Source: Xylona heveae TC161 (taxonomy: Eukaryota; Ascomycota; Xylonomycetes; Xylonales; Xylonaceae). Taken from it: a stretch of 64,000 bases of DNA. Positions 1 to 12,674 of the stretch are shown here, one piece after another. Below the pieces are notes generated by a model. That model saw only the letters and a program-made list of their open reading frames with translations, searched no databases and had not been told where the DNA came from. Made by a program: the position numbers and the translations under genes. Position 1 is the stretch's first letter. Each line of letters starts with the position of its first letter. The stretch is from positions 1,798,001 to 1,862,000 of the forward strand of contig NW_017264195.1 of the NCBI RefSeq assembly GCF_001619985.1, in the 5' to 3' direction.

Positions 1-31
1 TAGCCATTGCAATCATCATTGACCCTTCACG

Positions 32-1512
<1,481 letters not shown>

Positions 1513-4090
1513 TTGCGTGGCATTTTTTTTTTTTGGACCATCTGGTTATGATCACTTTTTGATACAGCAAAGGATTCTCGGCATCAAATACTTGCAATCT
1601 ACTCTGATCTCACGACTCGGCCAAAGTAAGGCTCGACCCCGACACAAAAATTCCTGAGAGATATCGGCTCTCTTCTGTCCGTGCCGTTCGAAAATATCAT
1701 TCTTTACGTCTATAAAGGCTTCCTAAATCCCCTGGCGGCAAATCCTTCGGTTCTGCGAATGAGGATTCTATACTTGACTGCATTATCTTCATCGGATACC
1801 TTGCCGTTAAGAAATGGTGGCATTATAGCGGCCTGGTTCCAGCCGAAATCGCTGTTTTTCTTTGGGTGTACAGTTTGTGTACATATTCTATTCAGCCATA
1901 CAAATTTAAATTTTTTCGCAACATCATCCTAATGCACTTGCCATACAGTGAACGTTAGCTTGCACTTATCCAGCTTACCTGATACTGAAACCACCAATAT
2001 TCAGCTTACAAGACAGTGGCGCATAAGATTGTGTCTACATGTAATTCTCAAATCAAATATAATCAAAACACGTTTCTTATTCATCCATGGGAGATTGGAA
2101 ATTCTCTGTGCGAAAACATCTTATTCTGCATCCCAAAAGGTCCACTGCATTCCAAACTCAACAGTTCCAACAGCTCCCTTGCCGAAAGAGGAGTTTGTTA
2201 GATCTCGGTTATAGCAGGCGGTTCGGAACGGGCGGGTGCTAAGCTTTGCCAATCGGCCTCTCGGTCTCAGCTAGAGACTTAGCTCCCGACGGTGCCGTCG
2301 AACCAGCATTCCCCGGATCATCTTACGCGTCCTGACCTATCCGCCCTTGCTGGTTTATTTTGGTTTTGGCGAGCATCATTTTTCGTCAGGCATGCTTTGG
2401 ATAATTTCATTGTGCACTATTCTGCTGAATTGAACAATAAGCTCCAGCAATTCCAATCGATAGGTTTGGACAACGGAATTCTCTCTTCACAAAGCGGGTG
2501 GCAAATAACTAAGACAAAAAACGAAGCGAAGCGTTCGTAAATACTGCAGTCCATGCCTATCAAAAATGCTCAATTCATTTTTCGATAATCAAAAACAATT
2601 CAAAAGATACTCACGCCATGTCCTGCGATTCAACATGCCTGCTGGAAAGTTAAGATGGGCCGGGCCAGGCCAGTATTGCCACTCCATGTATTAATTCAGC
2701 AATGAAGACCTGAAGCCTGACTCTTCCATATTTAAGAGGAAACACGCGTCTATAATACATATAATTGGAAATTGTGAAGCCTCTCAGTCACCGCATAGCT
2801 AAAGCTGTGTTTGCAACGACTCGACGAGCTTCTTCAGAGATTTGTAGTGTTTGAACACATTCTCCTCCCGGTCTAACATTAATATTTTGGTCGAAAAGTT
2901 TTACCAATTTGCCAAAGGTGAATCGAGGTTTGTATCACAACATAAGTTCGTACGCGCGCCTTCCGCGCCGCATATTATATTGCTCTGTCCCAAACATTAA
3001 TTCTGGCAAATCATGCTCATCTCCCCCGATGAGGATAAGCGTCCGTATCTTGCAGTTGGTCCGTGCTATTGTTTGGGTCACACCGCCATCCAGGACTATT
3101 CATGAATTGGTAAAGATACCTAGGGAGGTATCTTCAGACAGAAAGTTGTAGGAGTAGCTCATTCTGCCTTGGCTGCTGTAAGATCTAGGTAGATACAAAG
3201 CAGTGCATTACGAAGCCAATGGTCCCTGTAGCGAGATCCTATTTCCTGTGTAGCCCCTGTATTGACTAGGGCAATTCTCTAATTCCGGTAGTGATTACAG
3301 TATCTATTGTAGGTTTTGTGGTGTATTGTCCTATTTTTGTTCATATTCATGGGTAATTTTATCCTAATGAGAATTTATAATCCAAAAGCAAAATTCATAG
3401 ATAAATTCAAGAACGTGATAACCAACGTGCAGCAAAACGTAAAGATACTAATAAGGTAAAAGGGAGTTGCAATTTTATAGAAGCGGACACTGTTCTCGGA
3501 TTCTATTTTGCGTAATTTATCGTTTGTTCTCAAAGCCAAAAAACTGTAAGGCGGACTGTGTATGGGCTGGGGAAAGTGTGAGTACGATTCTTTTCCTATC
3601 GGTTTTGGTCATGGTGGATGAGAGTAAAGATTTGTCACAAGATAATAACGGTATTCAATATCTAGCTATGCCGCGTCATGTCTCTGTCAAAATATATCAG
3701 GTCCGTAGATGATGTTATAGCCAGACTGTAAACGTACGGAGGTTACCAAAAGCCGACATCGCCGACGCTATCTGGTCTTCGCCAATTGCAGTAAAGGAAC
3801 TCGATCCCGCTAATTTCTGACCAGCTTGGCACAAGGCCGCCTCTTGACATTCATCCTCACCCCACCAACCTGACACTTCCCAAGCTGTCAGATAATAGCA
3901 GTCTCCAAGAAAGCTCAAAAAATATCTTAAAATCTGACTAAACATGTGCTGGATCTCTTTTGAAATGCGAACCTCTGATAACGGATTCAATTGAACCCTC
4001 TAATTTCTGACTCGACGTCCTGTCTCATTGAAACTGCTTGTTGTGAACGCTATCGGCGAGCTACCGAGAGTGATCGACCACCAGTCCAGC
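1513..4090. other. Long AT-rich gap without a supported gene
   Basis: About 2.6 kb between exgA and the bZIP gene. Only short open frames (under about 95 codons) occur, with no recognisable domain and no splice pattern joining them. The longest is a 91-codon minus-strand frame at 3715-3990. The exgA 3' UTR and the bZIP promoter must lie here. I found no repeat or tRNA. Confidence 0.5.
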
Positions 4091-5064
4091 ATGCCTAGTG
4101 ATTTGGAAACCAGATTACAACATGGCCACGGGGCCGTTGATGACTGGACCAGAACAGAGGATAAGGATCTTCGCAAGAGGATACAAAATAGGCTTGCTCA
4201 GCGGAAGAGACGTATGTACTGGACATCACTTCGTTCTTCTACGCTTTCATTGCTTTTCGGTTATTTTCGTTACATACAGGATTGCTTATTTTTAATTTCG
4301 TTGATATGACTCTGACACCAAAGATTGAAATAGGGGAAAAACTAGCTCAAACACATTTCCGGGCGAAGCGGCGAAACCGTGCAGTGGGTCGCGAAGAGGC
4401 CGATGGGGATAGCAGCTCTGCTTCTCCTTCTGAGGTCATTGAAACAATCAACCCCCAGCGCATTGTCTCATCATGGAACAAGAATGATAGCGTGGGTTTG
4501 AAAATTCAGAATATGATCGTCGCCACGGGGTTGGCAGAGCATCGATTCATCAGACTAGCCCAATATTCTCTCCTTCGGGCGTTCGTTTCGAACGCAGCAA
4601 TTCTGGGACTCAGCCCAGCTTTGTTGGCAGACGACGAGTCCATCTCCCCCTGGACTATTTCGAATCCTTTCAAGCCTGCGGAATATGCGACAGAATATCC
4701 GCATACACTCCGACCGACCCACATCCAACTGAGCACATATCATCACCCGTATATCGACCTCATCGCCTCACCTAACTTCCGAGACAATATACTCTTGGCT
4801 ATGTTGACTGATGAACAAGAGGATCAGTTTTGCCATGATTTCTCGAGCGATGCGGTCAAAATCTGGGGCAGCCAGCCCTGGAATCCAACGGGCTGGGAAA
4901 TCTCACAAGAATTTTTAGACAGATGGTCGTCCTTGATTGATGAAGGTACCATCCGAACTTCCAATTTCTGGCGACTAGAGAGAGGCGAGCGCCCATTGGC
5001 ACTACCAGCACCCTCGACGACATCTGAAACCGATAATCAATTGATCGCAACAGAGACCTTCTAA
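4091..5064 (+). CDS. bZIP transcription factor with DUF3425 domain
   Basis: A putative nuclear DNA-binding regulator of about 283 aa in two exons (4091-4211 and 4334-5064; 122 nt intron, GTATGT donor). Exon 1 ends inside the basic region: LRKRIQNRLAQRKRR has the N-x-x-A-Q-x-x-x-R pattern of fungal bZIP basic regions, and exon 2 continues with REKLAQTHF. There is no obvious long leucine zipper, as is common in this subfamily. The rest (about residues 95-265) fits the DUF3425 domain: helical and aromatic, with a typical KIWG...W.PTGWEIS stretch near the C-terminus. The first in-frame ATG is 4091; upstream codons in that frame have no ATG. Target genes cannot be told from the sequence. Confidence 0.82.
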
Positions 5065-5502
5065 AGCCTCGCATCTTTTTCCGATGAAGTCCCATAGACA
5101 CGCCGAATTCTTGGGAGAATTCTGAGCGGTTTTCGTTCCTTGGATAGAGGCTCAGAGTTGCCGTCGTTCTCTTGAAACACGATTCTCTTGAGCATTCACA
5201 TCAATGGTATCGCTCCTTTAATGGCAAGAATGTCGCATACCCTGTCCCTTTTATTTGGCTAGTCGTTGAAATTCCTCGGTCAGCGAAACCCTCGAACGAG
5301 CTGGTAGTGCCCTGTCCCGGATGAATTTGCGTCAAGGCCGAAGTGCATCGCAGGAACTTGATCACCATGTAATCAAGATTCAAATGTGCTAACAAAGGGT
5401 CATCGAACGGGTGTGAAACCGGAAGTTTAAATGCAATTACTTTTGGTATCTATATTGCGAGAGTCTATGACATCACATCATGGAAATATTCATAAAGGGA
5501 TC
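5065..5502. other. Convergent 3' intergenic region
   Basis: 438 bp between the stop codons of the bZIP gene and dom34, which converge. I see no gene or repeat; it probably holds two 3' UTRs. Confidence 0.5.
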
Positions 5503-6818
5503 TCAAATCTGCAGATTCCCCATGTCCGCATTTGGCGTATCTTCGGTATCCTCAGCCTCCTCCTCTTCGTCAAGGTCTTCCAACGGAAATGTCAGAATAG
5601 CTGCTATTCCTCCCAAAGCTTCAAGCCGCTTTCCACTTTCGTGCTGGCTGCTCAATATGCGAACCTCGCCGCCCTCCTCGTTAACCCTGTCTACCAGAGA
5701 AACCCATCTTCGCCGCTCACTCACGCTTTGCGACCGGAACAAAGAATTGGAAATCAGAAGGATTCCACCACCTCTTCCAACCGCACTTTTATCAACTGCT
5801 TTGGAAACCTCATTCGGCCCATACCAGGCCCTTCCGTCGTCTTTCCTTAGGAGTGTGAAGAAGTCATCCATAAGTCGAGTCTCTCGAGCGTATTTTGTAT
5901 CCTTCAAGCGAGCCAGCACTTCTGGCGACTTGAGAACTTCGTTCAGGGAATGCAAATGCCCTGAAGATGAGTGGACAACAAGAAAGTTCGACTTGTTGGC
6001 GAGCAATGCCTTGTCGCCCGTAGAGGTCGCGGTGTCGATTATATACTTCTGGAAGCTTGCAGCAGTAAATCCGGGGGAGGCGAGGAGAATAGGTTTTGGC
6101 GCGGATAGATCTACGTGTCGCAGAAGGGTTTCAAGTGTAGTCTCAAAGAACTTCGTCAAGCCCTGTTGAAGTTAGAATCCTAACAAGTCAACTGAAACCA
6201 AGTCTGTTTTTCCTCTAACCTTGTCGTGATCTCCTGATCTTCCCTGCCTCTTCCGCGGAATGTTTGACTCTATACGTTGTCGCAAAATTGTCTGGTGCTC
6301 GGTAATTAAGCAAATATTGGCAAGACCCTCTTGCATCACCACTGCTGCAATATCCGCTCTCTTCTGGGGGTCAATAGCCTCCCGTATCACGTCCAGCGCG
6401 ACGCTGTCCCACCCTTCGCCTTTTTCCAAGGTAAAGTTCCTCTGTAGCTCCAGATCAAGCGTATGATATTGACCGATTTTGACATATTTGTTTTCCTCCG
6501 CGATTCGACCAGCAACATGTAGCTGTCCGGCTTGTGGATCGAAATCAATTCCAGTAACACGAATGGAAAGGGTCGTTTGCACCCGATGCGAGGCAGTGCT
6601 GCCAGTCGAAGACTCTGTTGTCACTCTGCGGAGTGCGGAAGCTCGAAGTAGATCATTTGGTCGTATCAGGTTGTAGGCGTGCCACTATCCAATGTGAATA
6701 AGATGAATTGGTAGATTGTTCCGTCTCAAAGCTTCCTTACCATGTCCTCGGGTTCTTCCGGGTATAGCGTTACGCTTCCAGAGCCATCGCGCTCTATATT
6801 TTGCTTGATTAGCCTCAT
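5503..6818 (-). CDS. dom34: Dom34/Pelota, ribosome-rescue factor
   Basis: Dom34 pairs with the GTPase Hbs1 to split ribosomes stalled on mRNA (no-go and non-stop decay). It is an eRF1 relative without the GGQ peptide-release motif, and none is seen here. Three exons read from the minus strand: 6741-6818, 6220-6684 and 5503-6162, giving 400 aa, close to the usual 385-405. The N-terminus MRLIKQNIERDGSGSVTL and the stretch WHAYNLIRPNDLL are hallmarks of the Sm-like N-terminal domain. The central domain contains LASPGFTAASFQKYI and the C-terminal domain GGIAAILTFPLEDL. The tail is acidic (DEEEEAEDTEDT). The start is the first ATG of the conserved N-terminal motif. Confidence 0.95.
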
Positions 6819-7387
6819 GGCTGAATTTTCTTTTGTTCAAAAAAAACACAGGCTATGCGAAGTTCGAGAGGGGCGTTTGTGAGATTGGAGGGGTAGAAAT
6901 GCTTTCTCGCGAGGTCGGGTGTTATTTGGGTCGCTGACGTTGTTTCTCACCGAAGCACTGCCCAATCGATAAGATGGGGGGCCGACCCTAGGATCAGTAC
7001 GCCAGTGACCCTCTGCTAGCTATTTGTCCCGTTTCTCCAAGCTATTGTTGATTTCTCAGATCTTAATTCTTGCCAACAACAACTTCTTAAAGGGATTTTT
7101 GAATACGGTTTTACTGATCAAGAATTCCATAGCGTGAATTCTTTCAATTTCCTGCTGTTTCGCATAATGTTTTTTTACTTCCATTCGCTATTGTCTTATT
7201 ATGTCAATGGCATTCGTAATTGTCCCCTTTTTGCTCCCTATTGATGATACCATAACCTATTGGTTGCGCAAATGCTTTTTTGTATATTGAGATGAACAAT
7301 TGTAAAAGATCTAATCATATATCAGGATGATGATTCCTTTCCTTCATTCCCTCGGAGATGGAATTTCTTTGGTGATTAGCATCCGAG
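6819..7387. other. Promoter region between dom34 and the small orphan gene
   Basis: 569 bp between divergent start codons, AT-rich towards the orphan gene. I see no further gene. It presumably carries both promoters. Confidence 0.45.
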
Positions 7388-8120
7388 ATGGATGCGAAGA
7401 CGCCTCCTAGGTTCCTGTTTCGAGAGCAATTCTATGCCAAAAATGGGACACGTTATGTAGTGAAAAACTACGTTAATGAAGCGACGGGAGAATTCAGGAC
7501 AAATATATTCCTGCAGCCGCCGAAGCAAAATGAATTCAGGACACCTGAGAGATATGTTCCTCCTCATCCTTTTTGGCTGGTAAGCAGAGGGTCAGAACAA
7601 AATGTAGTAACGAAAATTAATGGTGGGATAGGACCAAGAGGAAGATGATCACAAGGCTCATCACGGCTTCAATATCAGCACCGATCCACGTCGACCGCCG
7701 AAAAAGCGCAAGCGGCGTCTTTCTCCGTTTAGCTTGCAGCAGCGAGGATTTGTAGGAATAAGTAGAAAATATCATGAACGTATAGTTGCGGTAAGTGTGC
7801 TCCTCATAAAGTTAATAATCAAGACACATGCTGATGTTTGGAAGATCCAATGCCAAAAAGTACTAGACGGATTGCTCAAAGATGTAATGAAAGCGTACGA
7901 TGCGAAGAAAGAACAGGAAACGGAGCAGGCTCCAGAAAATGACCCAAATTGCAATGGCTTTTGTGAGGAAAGGAGAGGCCGAAAACAAACGAGGTCATAT
8001 TCGAGTGGTGTCCTTAACAGGCCTCCATTGACAGCGACAAGAAAGGGCTCTCAGATGGATAACGAGGATGAAGAAGTTATTCTTTTTAAGGGCAGAGGGG
8101 CTCGAAGGATGACAATTTAG
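7388..8120 (+). CDS. Hypothetical basic protein, possibly nuclear
   Basis: No family recognised. Exons 7388-7579 and 7632 onward join in phase across a normal 52 nt intron. The joined protein has an aromatic N-terminus (FLFREQFYAKNGTRYVVKNY), a basic cluster PPKKRKRRLSPF that could be a nuclear localisation signal, a helix containing VWKIQCQKVLDGLLKDVMKA, and an acidic end (DNEDEEVILF). A second possible intron at 7791-7823 (GTAAGT...AAG) is only 33 nt and a multiple of three, so both spliced (216 aa) and unspliced (227 aa) readings stay open. The open frames and coding-like codon use support a real gene, but no homologue is known to me. Confidence 0.6.
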
Positions 8121-8469
8121 GCACTATTTCGATGACGAGCTTTCAATATTTTCTGCATGATCTTGTAGCAATTGTAGCCTTGAATTGTAATAGGGAGCAG
8201 ATAAGAGTCTAAGTGGGATCTCATAAGCCAACTAGATCTATTTGGTTAAGACTATCGTTAATCAATCAGTTAAGTCTGGATTACGTGATAGGGAACGTGG
8301 AGTCCAACCGCCATGTAATGACGTTAGCGCAACCCAGATAAAGCTTACCATTAGAGCTAAACACTCATAATAAAGGCCACATCTCCTACAATGAAGCATG
8401 TTTAAATCTTTATCAAGGTTAAATCTTTTCCAAGCTCATATCAGGAATTTCAGTACGATACCTACGAAA
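8121..8469. other. Intergenic region, same-direction genes
   Basis: 349 bp containing the orphan gene's 3' UTR and the aldo/keto reductase promoter. I see nothing else. Confidence 0.45.
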
Positions 8470-9674
8470 ATGACCAAGTTTGACATCAACACAAAATACA
8501 GCCTACCTTCAGGCTACGAAATTCCAGTGCTCGGTTATGGAGTAAGTTCCCCGAAAACAATTGAAGCGTAATAGCAATGATGCGTCTCGAGAAACATATG
8601 CGCGGTACTTTGCAATCATACTAAATTAATTTTCACTTTCAGGTTTATCAAACGTATGTGGTTGAACAATTAAATTTGGCATTCAATTCATTAATTTGTG
8701 CAGACCCGCCGACCAGGCTGAGGAGGTCACATCCTACGCACTGAAGCTTGGGTACCGTCATGTTTGTCGCCCGTCTCTTGGACCCTCTTTCTGATTGCGA
8801 CATGCTGTTAACAAAACCATATTATAGGTCGATTCTGCAGTCGCCTATCGCAATGAAGAGCCGTCGGCCGCAGCGCTCAAAAAGTCAGGTATCCCGCGGA
8901 ATGAACTATTCTTCACCTCAAAAGTTCCTCCGAAGCAGATCTCTTACGAAGGAGCCAAGGACGCAATTAAGGGCACGTTCGAGCGTACTGGACTAGAATA
9001 TATCGATCTTTACCTACTCCATGCTCCTTATGGAGGCAAGGAGGGACGTTTAGGTGCCTGGCGCGCTCTTGTTGAAGCACAGCAAGAGGGTAAGATCAGG
9101 TCAATCGGTGTATCAAATTACGGGGTGCATCACCTACAAGAGCTGGAGGATTATATCAAGTCTGTCGAAGCGAAAGAAGGAAAGGGCAAAGGTGGTGTCA
9201 TCAGTGTTGGGCAGTATGAGCTTCACCCTTGGCTCACCCGTCCGCTTCTCGTGGAATGGTGTAAGGCCAGGGGTATTATCCTCGAGGTACGATCCTACTC
9301 GTCAAAAGGTAGACAACTCGAGAGACTGACAACGAACAGGCATATGCTCCCATAACAAGAGGCACTCGGTTCGAAGATCCTGCGCTGCAGAAGCTAGCCA
9401 AGAAATTCAACAAGTCTCCGGCGCAGATTCTTTTGAGATGGAGCTTGCAGAAGGTAAAGCGATTTTTTTTCCCTCGTTGCAGCATTGGTTTGGTTATTAA
9501 TACTAATTTCGATGCTTATAGGGTTTCGTGCCGTTGCCCAAGTCTGTGACCCATAAGCGTATCGAGGAGAACGCTGATATTTTTGACTTTGAGCTTTCTC
9601 GTGATGACCTTGACAGTTTGACAACGAACGAGTATTCTCCATGCTGCTGGGACCCTACTACCAGCCAGGATTAA
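8470..9674 (+). CDS. Aldo/keto reductase
   Basis: An NAD(P)H-dependent reductase that turns aldehydes or ketones into alcohols; the substrate is not predictable. Six exons (8470-8541, 8643-8653, 8704-8761, 8828-9286, 9340-9453, 9522-9674) close to 288 aa, normal for the family. Exon 2 is only 11 nt and encodes V-Y-Q-T after IPVLGYG. The catalytic tetrad is visible: Asp49 and Tyr54 in [10 protein letters not shown], Lys79 in FTSK, His112 in LYLLHAP. Further family motifs are [17 protein letters not shown] and [17 protein letters not shown], the last being the cofactor-binding end. All five introns are 50-101 nt with standard borders. Confidence 0.92.
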
Positions 9675-10579
9675 ATCGGTCATAGGTTTTGCTTGATCTC
9701 TATATTATTTCTTAAGAATGGAAAAAGATATTTGCAGAATTTTCTTGTATCACTCTACTCAATTTTCCAAAAGTCTCTGTAAAACACCATACAGTATTGG
9801 GATCCTTTGTTATTACTGGGCGATCCTAGGTAGTGCAGTAGAGATGCATGGTGCATAATATGCCTCAGCTCTACAGAATCATAACGCTGTGACTATGAAA
9901 AAAAGCTCGTTCTAATACTTCGTACCAAAATGACGAGACCACAAGCTTTTTACAACACCTCTCGGCAGATGTTATCATCTTGGGTCGTATATTTTACGTT
10001 TGTAAACACCTGGGTTTTATTCTATTGACTACAAAAATATTTCTTTTTACTTTCAAATGCTTATACATCTTTATAAAAGCTTTCAAGAATTCTCACGTTC
10101 CAATATAATTACAAAAATAAAACTCCCTAGATCCTCATCGAATAATGTCAGTACACTGCAGAAGCTTATTTTATTCTCCCTGTTTTGTATATACGTCGAC
10201 GCCAACCTCCAAGGTGCCCAGGTTGCCCCTCCAGTTCTCGCTAAAGAGCACGAGGCAGAGGTGCAGTATCACCGGATCAATGAAACACCGATGCCGACCA
10301 AAACAACATCCCTCCCAATTCGTCACCCTCGCTCACAACCTCGTGATGTTTATTCACGATTCACGCGATTTTTTGTGTCGTCTTCTCTGATACATCCTTT
10401 GCTTGTGCGCTATTTACGTTTGGTTTTTGCCTTGGAAGTCTGTGCTGAGATGCATTTGCACTTCCAAAAGGAAGCCTTGGCTACGCGTGCTATGCTTTAG
10501 TGCTTGCATTCTTTGCTCGGCGCTCTCCACGAGTCTGGAATCTGTATCGGGCCACAGCGGGGCGACATCTGTAGGAACA
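9675..10579. other. Intergenic region upstream of the PIP-box orphan
   Basis: 905 bp. Open frames run into the following gene from about 10403, but there is no domain-like sequence before the ATG at 10580. Probably promoter and 5' leader. Confidence 0.4.
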
Positions 10580-11866
10580 ATGCCCGGGGAAGACTCTTAC
10601 TACAAGCCACAAACAAGTCGACAGGCCAAGCGTGCAGCAAAGAAATCGACGAAAAGCATATCCGAGGCCGAGCGCCGCAAACTGGTTCGTGCTCAAGAGC
10701 TGCATGAAAGGGCGGAAAGGCTGCGAGAAAAAGAAAGACGCCGGCAGGTAAACGCTCAGAAGCGGAAAGAAAAAGAGCAGCGCGATCGAGAGACTCGAAA
10801 ACGTACAGGTGTCGTCGACCAGAATGCGTCCAAGTTTCCATCCTCGCAGCAAAGCCTGGCAAAGTTTTGGGGTCCTATGGGAGCCGCTCAGAAGGAAGTT
10901 GACGTGGATGATGAAAATAAGGAAAATATATTAGATGCGATGGAGAATTTGGACGACCAAGATTCAGCGTGTGCAGATGTGGAAGAACAATCCGATGGTG
11001 AAACCAGCGAGGAGGGCACCAGCTGTCTTTTGAAAGGCGACAATTCGAGTGATACGGCGGTTAGCAAAGACGCGGAGGCCGATCATAACGAGAAGCATGT
11101 CCGTGGAGAAAGACAGCCTCTAGCAGAAGTCAGCGCTGCTGCAGTGTCTCAAACTGACCGGCCCATCGACAAGTCGTCTCAATCTTCAGATGATCGATCG
11201 AAGTGTGGCAGAGACACGAAACAACAAGAGACGCCTCACTTGTCAGACGATTTTATATTTTATGATCTCGAAGACTTCTTTGTTAGCGGAACCCAGCTTC
11301 AGCAGGAACTAGCCAAAGCTTCTCCGCCGACACCTCGACATCAGGTGCAGCGAAGCCCGTCGGCTTGCATTGAGAAGAATGCTTCGATGCCACCACCGCC
11401 CGTGCCCTCCACAAGACAACCAGAAACAGCCATCCCGGCCTTGATTTCCTCGCAGGATCTCGAATTTTCAGAGGAGGATTTGCAAGAGCTTTTCAGCACT
11501 GTGAGTGAATCGAATTTTCTTTGTCCAGCCACGTTTGAAGTCTCTCAATGCAGCTGCGCTGTTGATGAAATTTTACACATTCCCGTGCTAAAACCTTTAT
11601 AGGAGAAAATAGATTCGGGTAATTCCAATGATTCCGCATCGAAACGTGAGACAACAACTGCAAAGGAATCGAAGACGGAAGGTTCAAATTTAAATACGAC
11701 CCCACAAGAGCCAAAAGAATTGCCTAAAGCGCCCTCGGCACCCAGCATGCCTGTTTCGGAATCTCAAGCAAATCAAGCGACTGAGACTTCTTCTTCTTCG
11801 CTCCTCTTCTACACGGCCGAAGATTTTGAATTTTCATCACAAGAGCTCCGCGACTTACTTTCCTGA
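10580..11866 (+). CDS. Orphan coiled-coil protein with PIP-box-like motif and C-terminal acidic repeats
   Basis: Two exons (10580-11500, 11603-11866) give 394 aa. Residues about 14-75 form a highly charged helix (AERRKLVRAQELHERAERL and beyond). Residues 90-97, QQSLAKFW, match the PCNA-interacting pattern Q-x-x-L-x-x-F-aromatic, although Trp in the last position is unusual. The middle is low-complexity and acidic. Three similar stretches follow: FYDLEDFFVSGTQLQQEL, SQDLEFSEEDLQELF, and at the very end YTAEDFEFSSQELRDLLS. I know no named family. The reading frame opens upstream of 10580, but the ATG at 10580 starts the charged, well-behaved part and is preferred. A role with PCNA in replication or repair is inferred from the motif alone. 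Confidence 0.72.
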
Positions 11867-12674
11867 CAAATTTTACTGCAACCGAAGATGATATTCTTTC
11901 TATCTGTCTTTTCTTATCTTATCATTTCGCAATATTTTCATTTCACAAGGGGACAAGAGTCAAGAACTCGCGGCATCCTGTCTTCCATCTGAAGTTAACA
12001 GACTGCGTTATTTACCTATCTCGTTTCACAATCTCAAGCATAGCGCTGGCGTCCAAGGTACATCCGGAAATCATAAGGTCGATATGGCATCGTTTAATTA
12101 CAACGACAACACTGGAGTTGGAAGATGGAAATCAAATTGGTTTTTCTTAAACATGCTTACCTTTTCATTTTTTTCTTTCTTCTCTTTTTCGATATCAAGA
12201 CTACATCAAAACCTTTTTGGGAGTTGAATCACTTCTGATGGGATTTCTCAATTCTACATATGACACATCATGGCTTCATTTCCGGCAAAGACCATTTTCG
12301 GAGATAAATAAGTACCTGCACGGAAACTTGAGCCAAATAAACAAAAATCATTTCTTGGTTCACCTCGCACAAATATGAAACGCTGGATTTCAAAGATTCT
12401 CTAATTATAATGAATTTAATTTGATTATTCCAGTCGACCACTAATGGCGACCGGTGAAGAATTACCGAAACCAATTTCTCCCGCTCAGACAGTCTAAGAG
12501 TTTAAACCCGGAATCACATCCCTGCACATACAAACCTACAGAATATCTTGAAGTCGAGAAAATATTTAAGAGAAACACTCGAATCCAAAGCAACACAAGT
12601 TTCACCGAAAAAGGGATTATACGACCGGAAAATAGAAGGATTTGATAGCCGATCCTTATTGTAGATTCCTTCTC
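11867..12674. other. Convergent 3' intergenic region
   Basis: 808 bp of AT-rich sequence between two converging genes; I see no supported gene or repeat. Confidence 0.45.

Noticed and set aside
2220-2340. GC-richer island in the first gap considered as a tRNA or repeat relic
   Set aside because: No cloverleaf or T-loop consensus and no second copy in the window.
3715-3990. 91-codon minus-strand frame before the bZIP gene
   Set aside because: Too short, no family and no joinable exon seen.
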